A stretch of DNA of 64,000 nucleotides from Taudactylus pleione (taxonomy: Eukaryota; Chordata; Amphibia; Anura; Myobatrachidae): the NCBI GenBank assembly GCA_031769625.1, contig JAUIMM010000701.1, forward strand, positions 62,001 through 126,000. Reading direction: 5' to 3'. Of the stretch, positions 48,501 to 60,500 are shown in pieces (positions within the stretch are counted from its first letter, which is position 1; the number at the start of each line of letters is the position of its first letter). Position numbers and translations under genes: made by a program. A model generated the notes under the pieces. The model saw only the letters and a list, made by a program, of their open reading frames with translations, searched no databases and was not told the origin of the DNA.

Positions 48501-51500
48501 CATGAGGATCAATCACCTCAGGGAGGCCCCCTCTGCTCACCAGGAGATGAAACCTCTCTTGGAGAAGAGACTAGTCCCCGGGATGCACGTCGTGACGGCT
48601 GAGGAAGCCCGCTTCCCAATGGAGAGCTCCGGGAATGAACACTGCAGAGTTGGCCAGGAGAAGACGCTTGGACTGTATGACATTCCTGTCATTGCCACCC
48701 AACTACCAGTGTTGCCTAGATGGAAGCCACTGTTGTGACACTGTCGGACTGAACCTATTCAGGTTTACCCTGACATATGGGTTAGGCCAGAGTGAAGGCC
48801 CAAGACAGCCTAAAGTACCAACAAGTTAAGTGGCAGGGCGGAAGCGACAGACGTCCAACTGCCCCGAAACGAATGCGGACCAGACACTGACTGTAGCAAA
48901 GAATACCCTGGACGAGATGGCCATAGCCACCCGGACAGAGACCCACACGCCTCCGGATAAAGCATCATCGTTCGAACAGCGACCCGATGGAAAAAAACTC
49001 GATCCATCTGGAGAGGAGTCAATTATGGCAAGGCCTGGAATGGAACTGAGCACATTCCACCCTACCAAAAGATAGACACTCTGGTAGACCACGCATCAAA
49101 GAGTAATGACATGTCGACTGCATAGACATCCGCACATTCAAGTTGAAGAGTGGAGATCTTGTCTTACGCCAGAAAAATTCTCAGATTCTGAAATTCCAGC
49201 AGTGGTCCCAGATGACGAAAACCCTGTGAGGGATGCAGGGAGGACTTTTTCTCCGTTGACTAATTATCTGTGCCGAGAAAAAGCCACGGTTATCCTGACC
49301 TGGCGGTAAAGTACCTTGGTGATCCTGCTAAAAGCAGGAGGCCGTCCAGAGAAAGGAGCATTCGGATACACTGAACAGGTGAACTGTAAAAGCTGGTAAA
49401 CCCAGGTGGAGTTGAAGACAGGCCCAAAAGGTAGAGCCTGAAACTTACAAGTGTTGCTGTGGCACAGCAAACCTGAACCCATGCTGATGAGAGGGCTCTG
49501 TATGTACCCGTAGGTACGTATCCTGAACACTCAGATATACCATAAAATCCCCAGGTTCCAAACGTCGGATGATGGAGCATGGAGGATTCCACCGGAGTCC
49601 AGGTACCCTTGGAATCTGATTCAGGGATTTGAGACAGAGTATAGGCAAATGAGGACCAGTCGGTCACGGCCCCAGAAAGAAAGTAGAACAACCAGTCCCT
49701 CGCTGAGATAGTGAGGCTGGCCGAAATAGCTCTGCTTACCGCAAAGACTGTATAGCTTTCTGGGATTGTAAGGCCCTGATCGGGTCTGAAGAAGGGCCCG
49801 TGTAACAACGCCTGTGAGGAGGCCGCCTGAGCAATGAGAGGCTGTTGAGAATCAGTACCTCACTCTGGAATCCCCCAGATGTAGACCTGTCCCGTCAGGT
49901 TGAAGGTTTATCCTCAGGCGTAGAAGCAGGGTCGTCCGGAAGTCCAGGACTGCTCGGTACTGGATATGGTGGCCCCGTGGAGGCCGACAGCCTAGGAAAA
50001 AACAGGCCTTTAGGCTGACCCTGAGGGCAAAAAGACTTAACAGTTAGTCCGAAAGTAGTGGGAGTAGCTAAAGACGGTATCTCTCCATTAGTGATACTGC
50101 CAAGGTTGCAACAATCTTGTCAAGGTCAGGACCAAACAAGATCTTCACCATGGAAGGAGTCTGCACCTCTGCTTTCCCATAACGCAGCCATAGGGTATTG
50201 CGGCGGATACAGTCGCAGCCGAAACCCTGAGTTAGAAGACCGGCATCCAATGTAGGTAATCCCACATATGACCACTGCATATTTTATGTGAACGGCAAAA
50301 GATATTTGAACCCCAGACGTGTTGGAGGGGAAAAACGTTACAAAAGCATCACCCTGCGATGGCCATGGTAGGACGGGCAACAGGCCCTGAAAACGAGTAC
50401 ATTGATTTCAGGCAAAGTTACCACCTACGGATCCGTAAAATCTGTCCAGGCCGGGATGGGAGGCGGATTAATGCCTGTAACCCGACGAACAACATACAAA
50501 TCTACCCCAGAAGGAGATTTCCATTACTTGTGAGGACCCTCAGGGAATGGGAAACAGGAGGCCTTTGTGACTCCTCGTATCCGGCGACAGCCAGACTCCC
50601 GCCATGAGATCCACCCGCTGGGCAGAACCGGGAAATGTATGATACAGGTGCAGGATCGACATTCTCTATATCCAGAATGAACCTGGCTACCAGCCCCAAA
50701 GCAGGGATAATACTACTTGAAATCGGCTCCCACCATGTGAGAGGGAAAGAGCCGAATACACCATCCAGTTCACGGCAGAGCCACTGGGAAGTAACCACAG
50801 GGCGTATATCACACCATTTAGTATTTCGTAGAAAACGACATCCACCAGGGTGGCCGTTGTGGCATTCCCTGCAAGGGGAACGACAGACCGATGTGGTATC
50901 GGAGATAATTCATGTACTGTGAAAAACCCCGGCAGAGCGATAGTCTGACACAGGGGTAAATTGCAAGAAATTGCGAGATACCCAGAGTTGAAAAGGGCAG
51001 TATGGTGAAGTAACTCCAAGCGGGTGACGACAATGGGGCCCGCCCGGCGATCCTCAAAGGAGAGGATCCTGAGAAATAAACCGCCCTTTAAGGGGGTCGT
51101 GCAAGGGGCCCGGCACCAGATGGCGCCGCATACATAAACCTTTCTGAGTTAAAATCTTCCGCACTACTACCTGCAGGCTATGACTTGCAGGATAGCAATA
51201 ATGGGTGCAGTATCGTGTGCGATCTCCTGGTCAGATATATTTGACTATCTTGATGGAAATATTAAGCAGCGCCATACCGGTCCTGACTGACGCTAAGATT
51301 AGCTGCAGGGACCCATTATCAGCGTATGCAACTCACAGTTCCATCTAAAATATGGCAACGTGCAGCACGCAACAGTATGTGACAAACCTCACAAATATTA
51401 ACAAGTATATATATGTGAGGTCTCAGAACCACCCCAGGTACACCTGTATTAGGGCAGATAAAGAAAAGGGATAGATATACACTGACAGGTGAGAGAAAAA

Positions 51501-54500
51501 GCAGACAGTCAACACTAGCATAAGTCACATACAATGCAGAAAAATATAAATACATACATACATACATACGCATGACATATAATATACTGCACAATGTCGC
51601 TACATTCAACTGCCCAGATTCAGTGTCTGGGAAGGCTATAGCGCTGTGTACACTCACCCAAAATGGCCAGGTACGCAAGGGGACTGGGCTCACTACTATC
51701 CTAGGAGTTCTGCAGCACCACCGAGAGATAATGGCCGCCGGAGACCTCAGAAGAAGCGTGGCCCGCGGAGGAAGCTCAGCGACGCCAGACTGTAGCATTG
51801 AAAGGCGCGTTGAGCTGAGGGGAGGAGCCGCTAGACAGGGAAGGCTTCCACCCCTGGCTAGCAATTAACCCCCCGGGATGCCGGCTCCCGCTGCCGCTAT
51901 AATCCCTGGTGGGCTAGTGGACACACGGGGTATGCCTCCATGGAGGGGGAGCCTGCCGCTAGCGCCTCCGGTCTGTCCCCAGAGACCGGAGGCATAAGGC
52001 TGCATGTACACGCGGGTCACCGCAAGCAGTGACCACGCGACTTACCTGTCCCCGTCGATCCGGCAGCAGCCCAGGGATTCCTCCAGAGTCCGGCTAGTAC
52101 AGACTCTGGGGTCCCGCTGCGATCCCCAGATCTGTACTGGCGTCGCAGCGCCGGCGGGGTGTAGGAGCGGCAGCTTAGACGTCCATTGGACAGTCTGATG
52201 CTGCCGCTCTGAAGAGTAGTAAAAAAATAAAAAATAAAATAAAACTCTTTAAAATAATTTTAAGCTTAGGGGCTGCTAAGCAAGCCCCCCTGCAGTAACG
52301 GTGACCAGACTCCGGCCGGGCACCAACTTAAACTGAGGTGCCTCTGGCTGGGGGGCGGGGTTATAGGGAGAGTGGACCCAAGTGCATCCTGGGAGCTAAA
52401 AGCTTTAACTGCGTGGTACCCGGATTTGGTTCCCAACCTATACCCCAAGGTCAACCCTGTGGACCCCCTATGGACCCTGAAGTAGAAATAAATTAATATT
52501 CCCCATTTGTTATAGCCAGAATTATAGTATAAAGCTCATGAGAGAAGGAGGGAGGGGGGGAGCAGTCGGGGAACACTCGGAGGAAGGAGGAGAGAGCACA
52601 CGAGGGTCTGCCGGGTGCCGTACGTACGTATGAAATTGGCTGACTGGTATTTCTGCACTGGGTGTCACATTTATTTTACAAGTATTCCCTACTGCTGCTA
52701 ATATAACCCAAGTGTTATGTTTTTGTTGTAAGTCTGCACTGGCAAAATACATGTATAATTACACGGTCTTTAAGTACAAGACTTATCAGTCATTTATTTT
52801 AGAATCTGTATTTGTGTGAATTATTTTGTTTCTCTTTGTGACAGGTAAGGTTTATAAGTAACCTAGAACACATTGCGTTATCAACCCATTTACACATGAT
52901 CCATCCTTTGTGTTATTTCTAACTGTATGAATATTAAATGATTTACACATACTCTGAACTATTTGATTATTGCTGTTCTCAGAACTTGCACATAGGGGTT
53001 GATTTCATCAAGGTCGAATCGAGAGAGACGGCACTCTAAATCACCCATTTTACACCTAAAATCACGTCTCGCTTTGCAACTGTTCTCCCATGACTTTTTA
53101 GCATTCCCACCAGACTGTTTTAGCAGGGCCCCGCGCCATGCCAGATTTCAAAGGGACAGAACGCACCCTGCCCCTTTAGGCGGCGCCCCTCTAAAACCCG
53201 CGGATGGGGAAAACTGCGGTGTAGCGAACACAGCCGGTGATAACAGAAGGGAGAGCTTGGGGGCAGCCCGGCATGTCCGTAAGTGCTGGGCACTTAAAGA
53301 CACACCCCCCTTTTCGGGCACGCACCGGAGTGCCCTCTCTCTAGTGAACACTAACTTGCCCCATTTTAATTGTTACCTTGCCTGTTTGACGCTGCAATAC
53401 TAAAAAAATAATTTTGTTTTTACATTTTACACTAGAAAGTGGCTTACTATAAGTGTTTTGGGGTTGGGCTCTGGCTCTCTATTTTAGATAACCTCCATAG
53501 TACTGTAGCTTTTATCAGAGCAGAGTCTCAATGGCTTATCCACGAGCACCACAGGGACAAGACCCCGAAGTGACGTAATAAAGAACCCACGGATGTCTTG
53601 GCGGTCTTAGAGGGGGGCCAAATTTCAAGCCCCTCATCTGTTACTTGGAAGTAGTAACTGCTGCCTCCATGGAGTAACCCTCCCACTTGCATTCATGAAT
53701 GTGCGTTGCAGGGACCTTATAGACTGATCAGGAACAGGTGAGTCACTTAGCTCAAAAAACACTACACTAACATATAGAGATGTGTCCTCATACACTATTG
53801 CTGCAGTCGCGCCAAATAGCCCTTCTCGGCGTTCCAGGTCCAGTCTGGTTCAGCTTGCGCCGAATGTCTTTTTCAAAGCAGAGTCAGATGGATGCAATGC
53901 GATGCAGTTAGGACACACCAGAAGACAGCCAATTAATTTGATATATTACACTTTTATAAGTGTGGGCGAATGAGGCCTTCAATAAGGGGGGAGTTCAAGA
54001 TAAACACACTCCCTTCTTCCCCATCTGAGGAAGTGTTGCGTAAGCAAGTGAGCTGGATAGGAGTCTCATGATCTGTGGTCAATTTATAGAGTTAACTATC
54101 CCTCTCATGGGGAATTACATAGAATTAAATCCTATTGGCACAGAATTTCCCTATCACAATTCTAAATTCTTAATTCTAAAACAGTGGGTCCAGTCTCAAC
54201 ACACCCAACCAATTCCAGGCTCCCGTATCAGGAACAATTAATGCATGAATTGATTTTTTTTTTTTTTTTATAGATCCTGAATTAAGGGGCTGATTCTGAA
54301 TTGGACACAAATAGTGAGGTTTAGCGTACAGTGCAAGCGCAGAAATGAATTTATGCATCTTTGCCCTTCTATGGCTGATTCTGAGTTGGACGGATCTTGG
54401 ATGGATGGGGGTTTCGGGGTAGGAACTAGACTGAAACAATGTGATCGCACGGATTTGTTCAGTCTTGTGTAAGGGTCATGAGAATGCAACTAGAGGTCCC

Positions 54501-57500
54501 TGCTATTATGCATATGGATCTCTTGCACCTAGAATGGGGCTGGTGCAAGTGTCGGGCACGGTACCAATGATTATAGTTGCTGCTGTGGAGAGACCAGTGG
54601 GCGGAGCAGCTTCCTGCTTGCAGGCGCACAGATCCGCACATTAGCATAAGGTAGTAAATCAGGCTTCTGCTGCATCACACAGACACAGCCACTTTACATC
54701 CAACTGAGCACTTCATGAGAAAGGTCTCGGCTTTTAAAACATGCTTCTTGCTATGGGAAAGTGCAGGATGTTCAGTAACTGTATGAACTGTCCCACCACT
54801 TCTGCACACCCGCTTAATATACAATAAGGATATTAGCAGATATACCTTCACACAATTATCACCTCTTTAATAATTAGCATTAAATTAAAATAGTGCTGTA
54901 GTAAATTTTCTTATGTCACCACAATTTTGTGCCATCATGAAAAGAAATCTCCTTCTGATGAGAAACCCACTCACCTGCTGACATAATTGCAAATGAGACA
55001 GAATCGAGTTGTTTTAGACTCTTTCTCCATAGTGCGTCGCAGAGCAGCCTGCGCAGCTGATGTCATAGAGTCTGCTTCATCAAGAATAACTATTTTAAAT
55101 GGGGGACAGTGTTTTCCGCTGCAAAACAAATTGGTGGTTCCTGTTAAGAAACAGCATTTAACTTTAACATAAAAGATAAAATAAAAAGCAATAAAAAAGG
55201 AGGACTTGTAAATACACTATAATAAAGCCATACATTTCACAGCTGAAACAACAAGAGATATGGTAAGAACTTACCTTTGTTATCTCTGTTTCTACGAAGT
55301 CCATAGGGTCCACAGGGTGACCTTGGGGTATAGCTGGATCCTGGATCCTCGGGCACCACGGAGTTAAAGCTTTTAGCTGCTCCCAGGATGCACTTGGGTC
55401 CAACCTCCCCTATACCACGCCCCCGAGCCACAGGCACCTCAGTTGGTAAGCAGCCCAGGCCGGAGGAGGAGACGAAACAGAGAGAAGGAAGACTGGAACA
55501 CAAGAACCATACTCACAGAAATGGGAGACGGAAAACCGGTGACCAGTCACAGAGCCCATATGAAGCCAGGTGCGTCAGGGCGGGTGCCCTGTGGACCCTA
55601 TGGACTTCGTAGAAACAGAGATAACAAAGGTAAGTTCTTACCATATCTCTTGTTTTCTACTTCAGGGTCCATAGGGGTCCACAGGGTGACCTTGGGGATG
55701 TCCCAAAGCAGTCCAACTAAGGGCGGGGACGCTCCTGTGCTGATAGGATGCATCCTTTGGGCGCCGGGTTCTCCTGAGAGGCAAAAGGTGTCAAACGCAT
55801 AGAACCTCAAAAAGGTCTGAATGGAAGACCAGGTGGCCACCTTACAGAGCTGAACAGCAGAGGCGCCACGGCTAGCAGCCCAAGAAGGGCCCACGGACCG
55901 AGTGGAATGAGCCTTAACAGAGGCTGGAACAGGTAAACCCTCCTGCATATAAGCCTCAATAATAACAGAACGAAGCCAACGGGCTAGAGTCTGTTTGTTG
56001 GCAGGCCAACCCCTCTTGTGAAAACCAAAGAGGATAAACAAAGAATCCGACTTCCTCACAGAACTAGTCCGGTCCACATAAACCTGGAGTGCCCTTACAA
56101 CGTCTAAGGAAGTCTCCCCAGCCGAAAGATCAGGTGACTGAAAGGCTGGTACAACAATTTCCTGATTAATGTGGAACCTGGAAACCACCTTAGGCAGGAA
56201 ATCAGGACGAGTGCGAAGCACCGCTCTGTCCTGATGAAAAATCAGAAAAGGGGGACGACAAGAAAGCGCCCCCAAATCTGAAACTCTCCTGGCAGAAGCA
56301 ATTGCCAAGAGGAAAACAGTTTTAAAAGTTAGCCACTTGAGCTCCACTGACTCCAAGGGCTCAAAAGGAGGACCCTGTAAGGCCCTAAGAACCACCACCA
56401 AATCCCACGGGGCCATAGGTGGCACAAAGGGAGGCTGGATTCTCAAAACACCCTGGAAAAAGGTGTGTACGTCCGGCATAGCAGCGATCCTGCGCTGGAA
56501 CCACACCGACAGACCAGACACGTGTACCTTCAGTGAAGAAAGACGTAATCCTAAGTCCAAACCGGACTGAAGGAAAGCCAGAATACGCGAAACTCGGAAC
56601 ACCTGGGGATCATAGTTTCTGGCCTCGCACCACTGAAAGTAAGTGTGCCACACTCTGTGATAGATCCTCGCGGAAGCAGGCTTGCGCGCCCTCAGCATGG
56701 TGGTAATAACGGAGCTAGAAAAGCCCCGAGACCTCAGGACGGCTGTCTCAAGAGCCACGCCGTCAAAGATAGTCGACCCAGATCCGGGTGAAGACAGGGC
56801 CCCTGAGACAACAGGTCCCGCCGTTGAGGTAGGAGGTACGGAGCGTCGATGGACAGGCTCCGCAGATCGGAGTACCACGGCCTTCTGGGCCACCAGGATC
56901 AGTGTGCCTCCGTCCTGTTTGAACTTGCGCAGGACCCGAGGCAGCAGAGATATCGGAGGGAACAAGTAAGCCAGTTGAAACAGCCATTTCACCGACAGCG
57001 CGTCTATCAGACTTGCGCCTGCGTCCCTTGTCCTTGACCCGTAAACAGGCAGCTTGTGATTGTAACGGGACGCCATCAGGTCCAGCTCTGGCAGCCCCCA
57101 CTTGTCCACGAGTAGTTGGAATACCTCTGGATGAAGCGACCATTCCTCGGGATGCACATCGTAACGGCTGAGGAAGTCTGCCTCCCAATTGAGGACTCCT
57201 GGGATGAAAACTGCCGAGAGCTGGAAGATAGCGCTCCGCCCAAGCCAGGACGCGGGACACCTCCGACATCGCAGCTCGACTGCGAGTCCCTCCCTGGTGA
57301 TTGATGTACGCCACCGTGGTGGCGTTGTCTGACTGCACCTGAACGGCCCTTCCGTGAAGAGCGGTGCCGGACGACTGCAGGGCTCTGTATACTGCCCGCA
57401 GTTCCAGGATGTTGATGGGAAGAATCGCTTCCTCCGCCGACCAACGACCCTGAAGTGACAAGGAGCCTGTCACCGCCCCCCAACCCCGGAGACTGGCATC

Positions 57501-60500
57501 TGTCGTGAGCAGAACCCATTCCGGGATCCAAAAGGGGCGCCCCTCCAGGAGATGCGCTGTCTGCAGCCACCAGGCTAGGGACAGACGCACCTCCGAGGAC
57601 AACACCAGCATCTGAGAGCGGATCCTGTGTGGCAATCCGTTCCATTCTGAAAGAATCAGCCCCTGCAGGGGCCTGGAATGGAACTGGGCAAACTCCACCA
57701 TGTCGAATGCCGACACCATGGACCCCAAAACTCTCATCGCTGAGTGCACCGACACTCTGCCACTGCTCAGACAACTGTGAATCCGCAGCTGTAAGGAGGA
57801 GACCTTCTCTGGAGTCAGAAAAATCCGTTGCTGACGAGAGTCCAGCAGGGCCCCCAAATGAACCATCCGTTGTGATGGGATGAGGGAGGATTTCTTCCAG
57901 TTGATCAACCAGCCGTGCGCCTGTAGACAAGCGACCGTCAGGTGGAGATGCTGGATCAGTACCTCCGGGGAGCTTGCCAGCAAGAGGAGGTCGTCTAGAT
58001 ACGGTAGCAACCGTATCCCCTGGCTCCGAAGGTGAGCCGCCATGACCGCCATCACCTTGGTAAATACCCTTGGTGCCGTGGAGAGACCAAAGGGTAGAGC
58101 CCTGAATTGGTAGGGGTTGTGGAGAATAGCAAACCGCAGAAACCGTTGGTGCGATGTTGCTATAGGCACATGGAGGTAGGCGTCCTGGATATCCAGGGAG
58201 ACCATATAATCCCCCGGTTCCATCGCCAGTATGATGGAACGCAAAGTTTCCATCCTGAATTTGGGAACCCTGAGAAACCTGTTCAGGGACTTCAAATTGA
58301 GGATGGGGCGATGAGAGCCATTGGGTTTCTGCACCAGAAACAGCGTAGAGTAATACCCCACATCCCACGTTGAGACTGTGGTACGGGTATAATGACCCCT
58401 CGCCGTCAGCAAGGCCTCTATGGCTTCCTGAACCTGCAAGGCCTTGGTTTTGTCCTGAGAAGGACTTGTGCAAAAAAACTGGCAAGGCGGCCTGTGCCGA
58501 AAAGACAGGGCGTACCCCTGGGAGACCACTTCTCGCACCCAGGCATCCGTGGTGGTATTGTGCCAGCACTGGGCGAATTGAAGAAGTCGGCCTCCCACTC
58601 TGGGGTCCCCCAGAGGGAGGCCCGTCCCATCACGCAGAAGGCTTATCTTCTGGCTTGGAAGATGGGCGCCTAGCACTCCAGGCTTGCTTCTTTGGCTTTG
58701 AGGCGGTCTTGGGTGCGGACTGCCTCGGGAAGGACTGACCCTTTGCCTTGCCCTGAACCCGAAAGGAACGAAACGCCGAGCTCCGGACCTTAGCAGGTGT
58801 AGTAGCTGAAGGGAGGAAGGCTGACTTGGATTTTGCCAGGGTATCTACTATTTTGTCCAGGTCCGGACCAAATAGTAATTCCCCATTAAAAGGTAAGGCC
58901 TCCAAGCCTTTCTTTGAATCCGCGTCTGCTCTCCAAGACCGCAACCACAAGGATCTACGAGCAGACACTGCTGCCGCCGAAACCCTAGAGGTCAACAGGC
59001 TAGCATCCAAAGATGCTTCTCCAATGTAGGAGGCGGCATCTCATCTGTCCTAACAACGCCCTCTGGACGTCCGGAGATTCATCCGTAAACGTGTCCTCCA
59101 AGGCGTTGGCCCACCCCTCAATGGCCTTGGCCACCCAGGAGATGGCCGGGCTACAGCCCCTGAGAGAGAATAAATAGACTTTAGACAAGTCTCCACCTTC
59201 CTGTCCGTAGGATCCTTCAGCGAGGATATAGACGGCAATGGCAAAGTAGCACTCCTGATGAGGCGTGTTACATGGGAATCGACTGCAGGCGGAGTTTCCC
59301 ATTTCTTACAATGCGCTTCCGGGAATGGATAATTGGACGCCAAGCGTTTCTGTGGCAGGAAACGCTTACTGGGCGTCTGCCAGGCCACCGCCATGTGATC
59401 AGTCAACTGATCAGACAAGGGGAATGCTGTAGAAGTAACCTTAGCTTTTTTAAAACTAGGATACCTTGACTTGGGAGCGGGTGCCTCATTCTCAATCAGA
59501 AGAATAGACCGCACCGCCTTAACCAGAGCCCGCACATTGATGGAAGACTTAGTGTCTACCTCCTGGACTGAGGCATCTGAGGCTGAGTCATCCTGTACCT
59601 CACCATCATCCGAGAACCCCTCAGAATCCGAAAGATGCGCAGCCTGTGCCATGACTGAGCGTTTAGACGCCCTGGAGGGCACGTCACTGCGCAACATCGA
59701 CTGAAAAGCCGAAGATGCTGCAGCCAAATCTTGGACAGTGTGGGAAAGCGCATCCACCCAGGGTGGAGGAGCTGTCACAGGAGCCTGAAACGGCACCACA
59801 GCCGGCTGTGCCACAGGGGTGGACTGAATATACATTGGCAACCCCGCATAGGGACCAACAGGCTGAGACCCCAGGGGAGTCTGCAATAATTGTGGGACAC
59901 CCGGGGAATGGGGGATGGCAGGCTGGGGCAACGCCCTAGTAGGGGCGGCAGTCGGGACCGACAGACGGTCCGCGATGGACACCAGCACCTGGGAAAACAT
60001 CGCCCATGGTGGCTCCTGCGAAATGGGAGGTTTAGACGTACCAGGAACCGCCTGGCACCGTCCGCACAGGCCGTCCTGTGACAAATCCTCCCTATCCACT
60101 CCTGCAGAACAGCGCCTGCAGGAGAACAATGCTGGAGCCCCGGAGTGCTCAATCTCCTCCTCAGACATGACTTAGGAAGAAAACGTGCGCACTCACCAGT
60201 GTGCTGAACAACAGCCCACAATATGGCACAGTGTAGCACACAACTGTATGTGACGGACCTCACAAATACGTGATCTATATAGGTGAGGTCAGTAGAAACA
60301 CCCTTCCCCCGCACACCTGTAGGGCTTGTAGGAGAAGGAAAGGGATAGGTACAGGCTGACAGTAAGTAGAAAAAAGACACAGACAGGCAGCACTAGCAAA
60401 AGTCACATACCATGCAGGAAGATATACTCACTGCACCTTTCCACTACAATCAACCTGCCCAGATTCAGTGTCTGGGAGGGCTATAGTGCTGTGTACACTG

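Larger units (their letters stand above)
46683..52488 (-). mobile_element. DIRS-type retrotransposon copy E, old and diverged
   Basis: Both terminal repeats are present: left from 46683, right ending 52488. The shared blocks are CCAGGATGCACTTGGGTCCA and its complement, with CCCCGCCCCC. The ICR is at 47011-47121. The interior is recognisable throughout but heavily mutated; no frame exceeds about 180 codons. Minus strand, sense with RFC4. Its end sequences group with copy F (CTTTGTTATCTCTGTTTC; GGTTGACCTT against GGTGACCTT). Confidence 0.85.

Noticed and set aside
52999..53403. 134-codon plus frame as an intronic gene
   Set aside because: Composition is repeat-like (GC-rich, Pro/Arg-rich) with an antisense counterpart frame, and no domain was recognised.
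57076..58569. 497-codon minus-strand frame inside DIRS copy F
   Set aside because: It overlaps the RT/RNase H frame 58676-56763, which carries all motifs; this one is an out-of-frame shadow.
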